Source: Christensenella massiliensis (GTDB lineage Bacteria; Bacillota; Clostridia; Christensenellales; Christensenellaceae). From it: a stretch of DNA of 64,000 bases. The number at the start of each line of letters is the position of its first letter. Position 1 is the stretch's first letter. The notes below the pieces were generated by a model, which ran no database searches, had not been told where the DNA came from, and saw only the letters and a list, made by a program, of their open reading frames with translations. Location: assembly GCA_900155415.1 (NCBI GenBank), contig LT700187.1, positions 1,240,001 through 1,304,000 on the forward strand, read 5' to 3'. Positions 16,368 through 25,552 of the stretch are shown piece after piece. The position numbers were made by a program, and so were the translations under genes.

Positions 16368-17696
16368 GTGAAGAAAATGATGAAAGTGGTAAGTCTGGTG
16401 CTGGTCATCCTGATGGCAGTCGGAGTATTCGCCGCCTGCGGACAGCCCGCATCGGAGGGGACGGGGGCCGAAACGTCGACAGAAACGCAACAAGGGTCTG
16501 AAACGGCGGGAGCTACTGAAGGAGACATTGTTCTGAACTACAGAACATTTCGTACGGATGATGAAGAGATCATGAAAGAATTGATCGCAAAGTTTGAATC
16601 GGAAAATCCGGGAATCAAAATAAATTATTCGGCCGAACGTGACGAAACGGCGTATTACCAGAAGCTTCAAGCAGACATGGTAGCGGGAGAAGATGTAGAC
16701 GTATTCGATGCGCACCCGCGTGCAGACTACGTTACGATGATACGCAGCGGAAACGTTCTCGATATCTCTGATCTCGAGTTCAATCAGAACTATGATCCGG
16801 GTGTTGCTTCCGTTTCTTCTGTGGACGGAAAAAATTATGGATACATCCCGGCGGTAAACCTTTTGTGCGTATTCTATAACAAAGACCTTTTTGAGGAGAT
16901 GGGCGTTGAGGTGCCGACGACCTATGAAGAGCTGAAAACGGTCGTTGCAAAATCGAAAGAAGCAGGTTACGGTGGTATCGCTTATCCGGGGGCGACGGTA
17001 GTCGGCAACTGGATGGCCAATACGCTGCTCAATGAAAGTATGCAGACGGAAAAGATGCATGATGAATATTGGACTAAGATAGGAAACGGAGAACTGACAG
17101 ATTTCAATACGGTTCCTGAAGCGCGCACAGCCTTCGATACGCTGGCGGCGATCAATAAAGACGGACTGCTGTACGATAATTCGGCAGGAACACAGCTTGA
17201 TCAAACGCTCGCCCTGTTCCAGCAGGGACAAGCATCTATGATGTTTATGGGAACATGGGAATTGCTCAATCTGGATACGAATTATGCCGGCATGAATATT
17301 GGTCTGTTCACCATGCCGACGCTGGAAGATTCCACCTATACGCACGGTGAACCCGGGCAGATCATCAGCATTTATTCCAAGTCGAAAAATCTTGATGCGG
17401 CAAAGAAATGGGTAGAATTCCTTGCTTCTCCTGAAAATGCACAGATCTATACGGATTTTGCGCGGACGACACCTACTATTGAAGGGGTTGAAATGACATT
17501 TGAAGGTGCAGAGCTGCTGGATGAGCTCAAACAGAAAGGGATTACAACACAGCCCTTGAACGATGCGGAAAACTATGATATCTGGGGAAATATCGTCGTT
17601 AACATGTATACAGAGCTCCTGTTCGGCTCTGGGGATGTAGATGCACAGCTTGCGGAAGTAGACCGGCTCCTCAAAGAAGCTGATTTTGCAGGATAA
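16368..17696 (+). CDS. Sugar ABC transporter substrate-binding lipoprotein
   Basis: GTG at 16368 is preferred: GGAGG at 16355-16359 lies 8 bases before it, whereas this motif falls inside the ATG start at 16353. The 442-residue protein starts with a lipoprotein signal (KKMMKVV, then a hydrophobic run, then VFAAC), a Ser/Thr/Glu-rich linker, and a family 1 extracellular solute-binding fold (MKELIAKFESENPGIKI, GQASMMFMGTWEL, AKKWVEFLASPENAQ). It captures a carbohydrate outside the membrane for the two permeases that follow. A perfect hairpin separates it from the first permease, which would favour higher binding-protein levels. Confidence 0.92.
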   Translation: MKKMMKVVSLVLVILMAVGVFAACGQPASEGTGAETSTETQQGSETAGATEGDIVLNYRTFRTDDEEIMKELIAKFESENPGIKINYSAERDETAYYQKLQADMVAGEDVDVFDAHPRADYVTMIRSGNVLDISDLEFNQNYDPGVASVSSVDGKNYGYIPAVNLLCVFYNKDLFEEMGVEVPTTYEELKTVVAKSKEAGYGGIAYPGATVVGNWMANTLLNESMQTEKMHDEYWTKIGNGELTDFNTVPEARTAFDTLAAINKDGLLYDNSAGTQLDQTLALFQQGQASMMFMGTWELLNLDTNYAGMNIGLFTMPTLEDSTYTHGEPGQIISIYSKSKNLDAAKKWVEFLASPENAQIYTDFARTTPTIEGVEMTFEGAELLDELKQKGITTQPLNDAENYDIWGNIVVNMYTELLFGSGDVDAQLAEVDRLLKEADFAG

Positions 17697-17710
17697 GGAA
17701 TGATCAAAGA

Positions 17711-17738
17711 TGTCTGCCCGCTTGATAGCGGGCAGACA
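17711..17738 (+). other. Perfect intergenic hairpin between binding protein and permease genes
   Basis: TGTCTGCCCGC (17711-17721), a TTGATA loop and GCGGGCAGACA form an 11-bp perfect stem. No T tract follows, so it is more likely an mRNA-stabilising or partial-attenuation element than a full terminator. Confidence 0.75.
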
Positions 17739-17759
17739 TTCCCATGGAAGGAGGGGAAA

Positions 17760-18695
17760 ATGAACATGGTAAATAACCCCACGGCACCGGGACGTATGCT
17801 GCAAACGCCTATACAGAGGAAAAGCAAACGGTATTTGAAATTTCTGCTGTATATTCTCCCGGCATTTGGTATATGGTTTATATTTCAAATCGTTCCGAAC
17901 TTAAGAATATTCTGGCTGGCCCTTCTTGATTGGGATGGCATGAGCGCGGACAGCACGTTCGTAGGGTTACAGAATTTCAAGGAATTAACGCTTGATCCAA
18001 CGTTCCCAAGCGTAGTTTTAAATACGCTGATCTACATTGGTGTAGTCGTTGCGGTTCAAATCAGTTTGGGTGTATTATTTGCAGTACTGCTGAAGAAAAA
18101 TACGACTTTCAATAAATTTTTCCGGACAGTATTTTTTTCACCACTGGTATTTGGCACCGTTATGGTCGCCATGGTTTGGAGCTACATTTACGACCCGAAT
18201 CTCGGATTTCTGAATAATTTTCTTGAATTGATCGGACTGGAAAGTCTGCAGCAGAGCTGGCTGTCAACGCCGGTATTGGCGATTTGCTGCATTGCCTTTG
18301 TGCAGGCATGGCATAATATGGGATATGCAATCACGATCACACTTGCCGCGCTGAACGGCATATCGGATTCTGTATATGAAGCTGCCGCGATCGACGGCGC
18401 CAGAGAACGAAAAAAATTTTTCAAAATTACGCTTCCGCTTTTGAAACCGACGATCCTCAGGCTGACGCTGCTATGCGTATCGGGCGCAGCGATCAGTTTT
18501 GATTATATCTATGCGCTGGGAGGTTCGATGTATGCCACGAAGCTCGATACACTGGCAGTATATATGTATCGAACAGTCGTAAATTCGGGCAACCTTGGCA
18601 AAACGTCGGCAGTAGGCGTGATACTTGTAATCATCGTAGCAGTATTTTACATTATCCAGTTCAATGCGCAGCGGAAGAGTGACGAGATTTATTAG
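17760..18695 (+). CDS. Sugar ABC transporter permease, MalF type
   Basis: The ATG at 17760 follows AAGGAGGGGAAA; upstream in-frame codons would cover the hairpin. The 311-residue protein has about six membrane segments and the permease EAA loop EAAAIDGARERKKFFKITLP, which contacts the ATPase. Its closest family is the MalF/UgpA type of carbohydrate-uptake (CUT1) permeases. It pairs with the next gene as the heterodimeric channel. The ATPase is probably the MalK-like protein encoded nine kilobases downstream in the same operon. Confidence 0.92.
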   Translation: MNMVNNPTAPGRMLQTPIQRKSKRYLKFLLYILPAFGIWFIFQIVPNLRIFWLALLDWDGMSADSTFVGLQNFKELTLDPTFPSVVLNTLIYIGVVVAVQISLGVLFAVLLKKNTTFNKFFRTVFFSPLVFGTVMVAMVWSYIYDPNLGFLNNFLELIGLESLQQSWLSTPVLAICCIAFVQAWHNMGYAITITLAALNGISDSVYEAAAIDGARERKKFFKITLPLLKPTILRLTLLCVSGAAISFDYIYALGGSMYATKLDTLAVYMYRTVVNSGNLGKTSAVGVILVIIVAVFYIIQFNAQRKSDEIY

Positions 18696-18706
18696 GGGGA
18701 ATGGAA

Positions 18707-19540
18707 ATGAGCAGGAAAAAGTGGCTGACACCCGGTTGGTTTGCGGGTAAAGCAAGTATCTTTATTTATACGCTGATCGTTATTGTGCCGATTTATCTTC
18801 TGGTGACGACGGCGCTGAAAACGACAGACGAGTTGTATTCAAATCCGTTGGGGCTTCCGGCAGACCCGCAGTGGCAGAATTTTGCCATTGCAATCCAAGA
18901 CGGAAATATCATGCAATACGCACTGAACAGTGTGATCGTTACCGGGGTCGCAGTCGTTCTGATCATTATCCTACAGACAATGTGCGCCTACGGGATCTAT
19001 CGTCTGTATGAGAGACCGCTCGGCAAGATCCTTTATACGATATGCGTTGGTGGAATGATGATACCAGCGGTTGGATATGCGTCGATCATTCTGCTATACC
19101 GGGAAACGGGGCTCTATAATTCCCTGACGGGCCTGATTATTTCTTCGGTCGCAGGCTCACTTCCGTTTGCAGTGCTGACATTGGTGGGCTTTCTGAAGAC
19201 TGTGCCGCGGGAGATGACAGAGGCTGCAAGAATAGACGGTTGCTCGGATTTTAAAATATTAACGAAAGTTATCGCGCCGATTTTATCGCCGGCCATCACA
19301 ACAGTTGGAATGCTGAATTTAATCACCGTCTGGAACGCAGTATTCATGCCGCTTCTGCTTTTAAGCGATAAAAACAATTACACGATCCCTCTCGGACTTC
19401 TCAATTTCAAGGGGAACCATGCGACGGAATATAACTATATGTTTGCCGGTGTCATTATTGTAGCGATCCCGATGATCATTATCTATTTCTGCGCGCAGAA
19501 GAAGTTTGTGCAGAGCCTTGCGGGAAGCGTAAAGGGCTGA
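18707..19540 (+). CDS. Sugar ABC transporter permease, MalG type
   Basis: ATG at 18707 gives proper spacing to AGGGGGA; the in-frame ATG six bases earlier abuts that motif. The 277-residue protein has six predicted membrane segments and the EAA loop EAARIDGCSDFKILTKVIAP, as in MalG/UgpE. The typical P-x-W-x-N-F segment (PADPQWQNFAIAI) follows the first helix. It completes the CUT1 importer with the preceding permease and the binding lipoprotein. The GH38-like gene follows after 13 bases, linking uptake to glycoside processing. Confidence 0.92.
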   Translation: MSRKKWLTPGWFAGKASIFIYTLIVIVPIYLLVTTALKTTDELYSNPLGLPADPQWQNFAIAIQDGNIMQYALNSVIVTGVAVVLIIILQTMCAYGIYRLYERPLGKILYTICVGGMMIPAVGYASIILLYRETGLYNSLTGLIISSVAGSLPFAVLTLVGFLKTVPREMTEAARIDGCSDFKILTKVIAPILSPAITTVGMLNLITVWNAVFMPLLLLSDKNNYTIPLGLLNFKGNHATEYNYMFAGVIIVAIPMIIIYFCAQKKFVQSLAGSVKG

Positions 19541-19553
19541 CGGGGAGAGGAAT

Positions 19554-22118
19554 ATGAAGCAGCTTGAAGAAATCAAAACAATACATTTGATCCCCTACGC
19601 GCATTGCGATTATGCATGGACCAATACGCGTGAATGGCACATCTGGCGCTATGTGGAAAATTTAAAGTGTGTTGCGGAATTGATGGAAAGCCATAAGGAA
19701 TTTACGTTTCTAATTGATAATGTTTTACAAACGGTAGACGTACTCGAACGTTATTTGCCGGACCGGATCGAAACGATCAAAACATCTATCAAGTGTGGCC
19801 GGATATCGGTCGCAAATGGAGGAATAGACCTCGTACGTCCGGGAAAAAGCGGAGATGAGCTTTTTATACGGAATATAGCCGCCGGGAAAAAAGTACTGCA
19901 GAATAAATTATGCCCTGAAAAAGAGTTAACGGTATTTTTGAATGCGGATACGGCGATCGGTCACAGCCAGATGCCGCAGCTTCTCAAACTAACGGGCCAC
20001 AAGGCCTATCGGCTTTATCGCCCGGAAGGTGCTATGAATACGTCCGGGATACCCGGAGAGTTTATTTGGAAAGGCCTTGACGGAAGTGAGATTACAGTTT
20101 CACGCGGCATTTATTCGGGCATGGCGGACGAATACATCACAAACCCCGATTATGCCGTTCAGGAACAAGGATTCATACGGGAGGAACTGGAGGCAAAGCT
20201 CAAGATTCAACAAACAGAGGACCTTGCCGTTTTTGTAGGCGGAGATGATGCGCTCCCGATGCATACAATGCTTGACCGCCCCGCAGACCTTGATGCATTT
20301 ATTCAAAAATGGAATAAAAGACACAAAACACAGCTCGTATTCTCTACACTTGATCGGTATATGGAAAAGATAGAAAAACAAAAGCTGCCATATGTGGAGG
20401 GGGTGATCGATGCCTGTGAGTTGACCTATGATATACCAACGAAGAGCGCTGAAGCAATGTATCGGAAACGCTTTTCGATCGAACGGATTTTGATATCGGT
20501 AGAAAAAATGGGTGTGATCGCAGAAGAAGCAGGTGCGGATTTCGACTGGAAAGCTGTGCAATCTTTGTGGGGAGGCCTCATGAAAATCAGCGGTCATGCG
20601 TTGGAATCGCTCCTTGCAGCAGATTATGAAGAGAAACTGCGCTTTGCCTGCGCGCTTGAATATGAAGTGGACTGTCTTGCTGCTCATACGGCGGAAACGA
20701 TAGCATCTGCAGCCCGAAAGTGCGGAGCGGTACAGTATACCGTGATCAATCCTCACCCGTTTAAAGCGGAAGAGTATGTACGGCTGCACGTTGCTTCGCC
20801 CTATAATCTGGTTCCCTTTCGTCTGGAATATGCGGATGGAGAGAAAGTGGAATATCAAATTGCGGAAATCTATCATGGAGACAAGCTGTATGCAAATTGT
20901 GCATGCAATGAAGCGGATATAGTGGCAAAGGTGCACTGCGGTGCAATGGGATATGAGAATCTGCTGCTTGTGCCCGATACACATGGAGAAGAGCTGATTA
21001 GGTCTGCCTGCCGGACGGCACCTGATAGGCTTGAAAACGGAAAGCTGCGGATCACACAGGAAAACGGAAAAATCAAAAAAATAGAAGACGTAAAAGGACA
21101 TATTTTATTTTCGGAAGCGGATCTGTTTGCACAGCTGCGTTTCTATCATACAGAACCTACAGGAGACTGGGTAGCGAACTATGAACCGAAAGAAATAGAG
21201 GTATTTCATGCGGAGAGTGCAGAGCTTACGGAATCAGGGCCGCTTATGCAAAAAATCGGGATAAAGGGGGATTTAGCGGGAAAACCGGCTGAGGTAGCCT
21301 ACACGCTTTTTGCAGATCGGGAAGAGATCGGAATCGAATTGAATTTTGAAAGTGCGGGAAAAGAGGGATATTATACAGTCGCATTTTCCTGTGATAAAAA
21401 ACCGGAATTATTGGCCGGTATCCCGTTTGGAATAGAGAAACGCCATCCGGAGTACGAGATGTATGGAAATGCGATCACCGGACAGGCAGAGGAGTATCTG
21501 AAATTTGAACGCGCACTTGACGGCCAATATTATGCGCGGCATTTCACATCGTTTTTGAACCACGGCGTACGCGTTATGCTCTTGCAGGGAAACGGAAGTA
21601 TTTTCTACTGCTATAACAGACGCGAGAATATTGTTGAAACGGTGCTCTTACATACGATGGAACGCGATGTGCGGGGAAAGGAACAGACTGCGTCGTGGGT
21701 ATTGAAAACGCCGGACAGCTATTTTGGAAACGGCAGGCACGATTTTGCATTTGATGTCGTATTGAAGCAGGAAATGTCCGGATTGGAGATGCAGAACTTA
21801 TGCCTGCTTCGTGAACAGCCGTTTGTTAATACGGCACGCTTTTCAGAGTGTGAAGGCACTGCTGCGCCGCAGGCCTCCTTTATGGAAACGACGGGGCTGG
21901 CTGTAACGGCTGTGTATCGGGAGGACGGCGGATTATTTGTTCGCGGCTTCGAAGCAGACGGAAAGGCAGGAACTGCGGCAATACGGTTCAAAGACGCAGC
22001 GAAAGGAACTGCATGCGATCTCATGTTGTCACCCAACGGCCCGAAAGAAGAACTGGAACACATCTCTATAAGACCATACGAGATCAAGACCGTGCGAATA
22101 GAGGAGGAAGCAAAATGA
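19554..22118 (+). CDS. Glycoside hydrolase family 38-like protein (divergent)
   Basis: The 854-residue protein shows GH38 landmarks: H17-x-D19 in AHCDYAW, the nucleophile D132 in NADTAIGHSQMPQ, and H348 in GHALES. The four expected zinc ligands (H, D, D, H) are therefore all present, although sequences around them differ from canonical alpha-mannosidases: FG after the nucleophile is AI, and the Asp after the last His is Ala. No signal peptide, so cytoplasmic. It shares little visible sequence with the operon 1 GH38 beyond these motifs. It lies between the permeases and a UROD-fold gene, and the last bases overlap that gene. Substrate unknown; an alpha-linked glycoside imported by the transporter is likely. 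Confidence 0.82.
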   Translation: MKQLEEIKTIHLIPYAHCDYAWTNTREWHIWRYVENLKCVAELMESHKEFTFLIDNVLQTVDVLERYLPDRIETIKTSIKCGRISVANGGIDLVRPGKSGDELFIRNIAAGKKVLQNKLCPEKELTVFLNADTAIGHSQMPQLLKLTGHKAYRLYRPEGAMNTSGIPGEFIWKGLDGSEITVSRGIYSGMADEYITNPDYAVQEQGFIREELEAKLKIQQTEDLAVFVGGDDALPMHTMLDRPADLDAFIQKWNKRHKTQLVFSTLDRYMEKIEKQKLPYVEGVIDACELTYDIPTKSAEAMYRKRFSIERILISVEKMGVIAEEAGADFDWKAVQSLWGGLMKISGHALESLLAADYEEKLRFACALEYEVDCLAAHTAETIASAARKCGAVQYTVINPHPFKAEEYVRLHVASPYNLVPFRLEYADGEKVEYQIAEIYHGDKLYANCACNEADIVAKVHCGAMGYENLLLVPDTHGEELIRSACRTAPDRLENGKLRITQENGKIKKIEDVKGHILFSEADLFAQLRFYHTEPTGDWVANYEPKEIEVFHAESAELTESGPLMQKIGIKGDLAGKPAEVAYTLFADREEIGIELNFESAGKEGYYTVAFSCDKKPELLAGIPFGIEKRHPEYEMYGNAITGQAEEYLKFERALDGQYYARHFTSFLNHGVRVMLLQGNGSIFYCYNRRENIVETVLLHTMERDVRGKEQTASWVLKTPDSYFGNGRHDFAFDVVLKQEMSGLEMQNLCLLREQPFVNTARFSECEGTAAPQASFMETTGLAVTAVYREDGGLFVRGFEADGKAGTAAIRFKDAAKGTACDLMLSPNGPKEELEHISIRPYEIKTVRIEEEAK

Positions 22119-23215
22119 ATGAACGCACACGCCTGAAGGCAGCCTTGAAAGGGGAAAAAGCGGAACGGCACGCATGGTATGGTGATCTTTCCTATTGGTA
22201 TGGAGCGTTGGAGAAGCAAGGAAAGCTTGAAAAAAGATATTGCGGAGAGGAAGGGTATCTGCGGTTCCATAAAGATCTTGGAGTAGGTATCTGTTTCTAT
22301 GCGCCGCTGATGTGGAAAACAAACTATCCGAAATGGGCTGAATTCAAGGAACAGGAAAAAGGCGGACAGCGTTCGAGGGAATTGATTACACCGAAGGGAA
22401 CATTGCGGTCCTTGGAGACGTATATGCCCGAAGCGTATACGTGGGCGATTACGGAACATTTCGTAAAAACGCCTGAGGATTTAGAAATCTATGCGGATAT
22501 TTGCCGCGAAACGCGGTATGAAGCACAATACGAGGAATACGAACGGATCGACCGGCTATGGGGAGAAGACGGGATCGCAGTAGGGATCGCCCCGCTCGGA
22601 AGCTGTCCTTTGCAGCGTATGATCGCCCGTATTGCGGGCGTCGAAAACACGTATGGAATTTACGCGCAGAATCCGGAACGGTTTAGGCAGGTGATGGACG
22701 AGATTGCGGAAAGCGAGCTGCCGCTGTTTCATATCTTGGCAAATTCACCTGCGGACTTGATTGAATTTCCAGAGAATTTATCTGCAGATATTACTGGACG
22801 CAACTTTTTTGAGCAATACAATATGCCGTTTTACCAAAAGAGGAACGGGCTTCTTCATGCAGCCGGAAAGTATACGTCGATCCATAACGATGGTATGCTT
22901 GCCGCAACGTGGGATATGATCGCACCCAGCGGCTTCGATGTTGTCGAAGCGGTTACGCCTGCACCGGTCGGCGACCTCGAAATGACTGAACTGCGCAAAA
23001 AAGCAGGAGAGCAAATCGTGATCTGGGGCGGAATACCCGGCGCGCTTTTTTCGGAATTATACAGCGATGCATTTTTTGAAGAATATCTTCTGCGATTGGC
23101 AGAAACATTCCGGGAGGACGCAAGGTTCGTGTTCGGCGTAGCCGATCAGGTCCCGCCGGATGGCGTATGGCAGCGGGTTAAAAAAGTGCGTGATATTGTG
23201 GAGAATTTAACGTGA
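22115..23215 (+). CDS. Uroporphyrinogen decarboxylase-fold protein 5
   Basis: The ATG at 22115 overlaps the previous stop (ATGA) behind AGAGGAGGAAG. The 366-residue protein keeps the N-terminal NERTRLKAALKGEKAERHAW pattern and the late H257-N-D259-G260 motif. The distal cysteine region is GVADQVPPDG, like the DQ motif of protein 1. Relative to proteins 2 and 3 it therefore belongs to a second subtype. The start and stop overlaps with the GH38-like gene and the kinase gene suggest tight co-production. Confidence 0.72.
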   Translation: MNERTRLKAALKGEKAERHAWYGDLSYWYGALEKQGKLEKRYCGEEGYLRFHKDLGVGICFYAPLMWKTNYPKWAEFKEQEKGGQRSRELITPKGTLRSLETYMPEAYTWAITEHFVKTPEDLEIYADICRETRYEAQYEEYERIDRLWGEDGIAVGIAPLGSCPLQRMIARIAGVENTYGIYAQNPERFRQVMDEIAESELPLFHILANSPADLIEFPENLSADITGRNFFEQYNMPFYQKRNGLLHAAGKYTSIHNDGMLAATWDMIAPSGFDVVEAVTPAPVGDLEMTELRKKAGEQIVIWGGIPGALFSELYSDAFFEEYLLRLAETFREDARFVFGVADQVPPDGVWQRVKKVRDIVENLT

Positions 23216-24669
23216 TGCAGAAATATATCATTGGTATCGATTTGGGAACAACAACGGTCAAGGCGGCATTGTTCGACGAAACGGGACGACTGCTCCGCAT
23301 GTGTCGAAATGAAGAGGAGTTGATACTGACTGGAAACGGATTTATTGAACAGGACCCGGCGGCATGGTATGAAAAAGTATGCGGCCTTTTAAAGGAACTG
23401 ACGGAGGAGATCAAGCGGGAAAAAATCGCCGGAATCGGCATATCGTCGCAGGGTATATCATTCGTTCCGGTAGATGAAGCGCTCCGACCGCTCGGAAATG
23501 CGATATGCTGGCTCGACAGCCGCGCGGAAAGAGAAGCGCAAATCCTTGCCGCGCGGGTAGGGGACCGCACGATTACCCGCATAACCGGAAAACAAAATTC
23601 AGGAGTCTATCTTCTTCCGAAGCTAATGTGGTTAAAAGAAAACGATCCACAAATCTATCGGGCGGCTCATCGGTTTCTGATGCCGATGGATTATGCGGCA
23701 GCGCGGCTTACAGGCAATACGGTAACCGATCCAACGATGGCCGCGGGGAGCATGGCGTACGATATATTCGGCAGATGCTGGAGTAAAAAGCTGCTTGCAG
23801 CAGCAGAAGTGGAAGAAAATGTATTTCCGGATATTCGTGAGACCGGACGTTCTGCCGGACAGCTTACAAAAGAAGCAGCGGTAGATTTAGGATTCCCGAT
23901 CGGGATACCGGTGTTATGCGCCGGGCAAGACCAGAAGACCGCCGCATATGGCGCGGGGCTTTCCGCGCATGCAGGAACGGTCTCGCTGGGCACAGCAGGA
24001 GCTATAGAGCTTATGACAGATGCGCTGGATATGGAACAAACGAGCGGCCTGACTCCCTGTCCGTATATTGGCAAGGAACGATGGGTGCTTGAAGGGTGCA
24101 TCAATACGGCGGGAGCAGCGGTCAAGTGGGTAAAAAATACGCTTTTTTCAGATGTCAGCTATGAGAAGTTAAATCAAATGTGCGAACGGGCAACAGCCGG
24201 CAGCGGAGGCGTATATTTTTTGCCTTTTCTCAGCACGCCGGGAACACCGCATGGCAGGAAAAAGATAGAGGGACGGTATACCGGCCTGACGCTCGGGACT
24301 GGCCGCGCGGAACTTGCACGTGCGATGTATGAAGGGATCGCGTACGAGCTGAAACTGAATTTAAAAGCGGCGGAAACGGTGGGGGTCAGACCGGATTGGC
24401 TGTGGATATTCGGCGGCGGAAGTAAAAGTGAAGCATTTTGCCAGATCATTGCGGATATTACGGGAATGTGTGTAAAAACATTCGAGAGCGAAGAATTGTG
24501 CAGTGTTGGAGCAGCAAGGCTCACCGCAGAGTATTGCGGACTCAATGGAGAACGATTTGCGAAAGGTGCTGCACCCTGCCGGGCAGAGTACAGGCCGATT
24601 CCCGAAAAACAGGCAATATACCGGAGCCTGTTTGGAGAATATCAAAATAAGCTCATGAAAGGAGTATAA
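23215..24669 (+). CDS. FGGY-family carbohydrate kinase (xylulokinase-like)
   Basis: ATG at 23215 shares one base with the previous TGA; a GTG one codon earlier is an alternative. The 484-residue protein begins GIDLGTTTVKAALFDETG (phosphate-1 motif of the actin-like ATPase fold), has GQDQKTAAYGAG with the probable catalytic Asp in the middle, and FGGGSKSEAFCQIIADITG near residue 400. The family phosphorylates ketoses or polyols such as xylulose, fuculose or glycerol. In this operon it would phosphorylate the ketose produced by the isomerase-like first gene. Exact substrate uncertain. Confidence 0.9.
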   Translation: MQKYIIGIDLGTTTVKAALFDETGRLLRMCRNEEELILTGNGFIEQDPAAWYEKVCGLLKELTEEIKREKIAGIGISSQGISFVPVDEALRPLGNAICWLDSRAEREAQILAARVGDRTITRITGKQNSGVYLLPKLMWLKENDPQIYRAAHRFLMPMDYAAARLTGNTVTDPTMAAGSMAYDIFGRCWSKKLLAAAEVEENVFPDIRETGRSAGQLTKEAAVDLGFPIGIPVLCAGQDQKTAAYGAGLSAHAGTVSLGTAGAIELMTDALDMEQTSGLTPCPYIGKERWVLEGCINTAGAAVKWVKNTLFSDVSYEKLNQMCERATAGSGGVYFLPFLSTPGTPHGRKKIEGRYTGLTLGTGRAELARAMYEGIAYELKLNLKAAETVGVRPDWLWIFGGGSKSEAFCQIIADITGMCVKTFESEELCSVGAARLTAEYCGLNGERFAKGAAPCRAEYRPIPEKQAIYRSLFGEYQNKLMKGV

Positions 24670-24671
24670 AA

Positions 24672-25418
24672 ATGTCAATTTATTTTGGAGAAAAGACATG
24701 GGTTGAGATCCAGAAAGCGGTGGAGGACGAAGCGGTCGTGATCCTGCCGGTCGGCACAACAGAGGAACACGGTAGGCATCTTCCGGTTGAAACAGATGCA
24801 ATGATCGCGCGCGGATATGCAGATATGTTGGGAAATGCCTGCATAGAAAAAGGGATACCGGTATTGGTCATGCAAACTATAAACTTTGGTTTTTCTATGG
24901 GGATCGTTCGACAATGGCCCGGCTGTCCGAATATCAATACGCGTACATTCGCGGATTATATTTATGATATTGTGGATTCGCTTGTGGGCATGGGGTTCAA
25001 AAAGATCGTAACGCTCGACTGCCATGGGAACCACGATTGTCTACTTCGTATGGTCATGCGGGAGATTGCGGATGTGCACGGCGTTTTTACGATGACGCTG
25101 GCGCCGATGACGCTTTCAGCGGAAGTATATGACAAAATGAAAAAAGATCCGGAAGGAGATATCCACGGAGGAGAATGGGAAACTTCATGCATTTTGTATC
25201 TGCACCCGGAACTGGTGCATCAAGATGAATATACAAATGTAGATGCGATCCGTCTGAATCGAAAATTATGCGGTCCAGTTTCCACATGGGCGCTGCAGAA
25301 AACAAAAACGGGATTATTTGGAGATCCTACCTGCGCGTGCGCGGAACTTGGCGAAGCAGTACTGAAAGCGGCAACGGAAAATGGCGTGGAATATATCGAA
25401 GAATTTCGCAGAGTATGA
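24672..25418 (+). CDS. Creatininase-family amidohydrolase
   Basis: The 248-residue protein has the metal-site motifs of the creatinine amidohydrolase family: TTEEHGRHLPVETDA near residues 29-43, LDCHGNHD near 115-122, and HGGEWETS near 161-168. The family also includes FAPy deamidases, mycofactocin-processing enzymes and many uncharacterised hydrolases that open cyclic amides. The family does not itself suggest a sugar role, so its position between an FGGY kinase (2 bases away) and a MalK ATPase is notable. It may hydrolyse a lactam, amide or lactone group on the imported compound. Soluble, no signal peptide. Confidence 0.85.
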   Translation: MSIYFGEKTWVEIQKAVEDEAVVILPVGTTEEHGRHLPVETDAMIARGYADMLGNACIEKGIPVLVMQTINFGFSMGIVRQWPGCPNINTRTFADYIYDIVDSLVGMGFKKIVTLDCHGNHDCLLRMVMREIADVHGVFTMTLAPMTLSAEVYDKMKKDPEGDIHGGEWETSCILYLHPELVHQDEYTNVDAIRLNRKLCGPVSTWALQKTKTGLFGDPTCACAELGEAVLKAATENGVEYIEEFRRV

Positions 25419-25552
25419 CGCCGGGAAAACAATCGAAATAATAATAGAAAGGAGAGGGAATGCAACGGTCTGTTTATGCCGTGCTGAAAAGCAGAAGCTG
25501 CAAGATAGGGAGGCCGTGCGGGGTTCGGAAAGCGGACCAAACCTGTTTGATT

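Noticed and set aside
16242-17888. 548-codon open frame on the minus strand
   Set aside because: It lies fully antisense to the binding-protein gene, has low-complexity His/Arg/Phe-rich translation and no ribosome site, so it is a shadow of codon bias.
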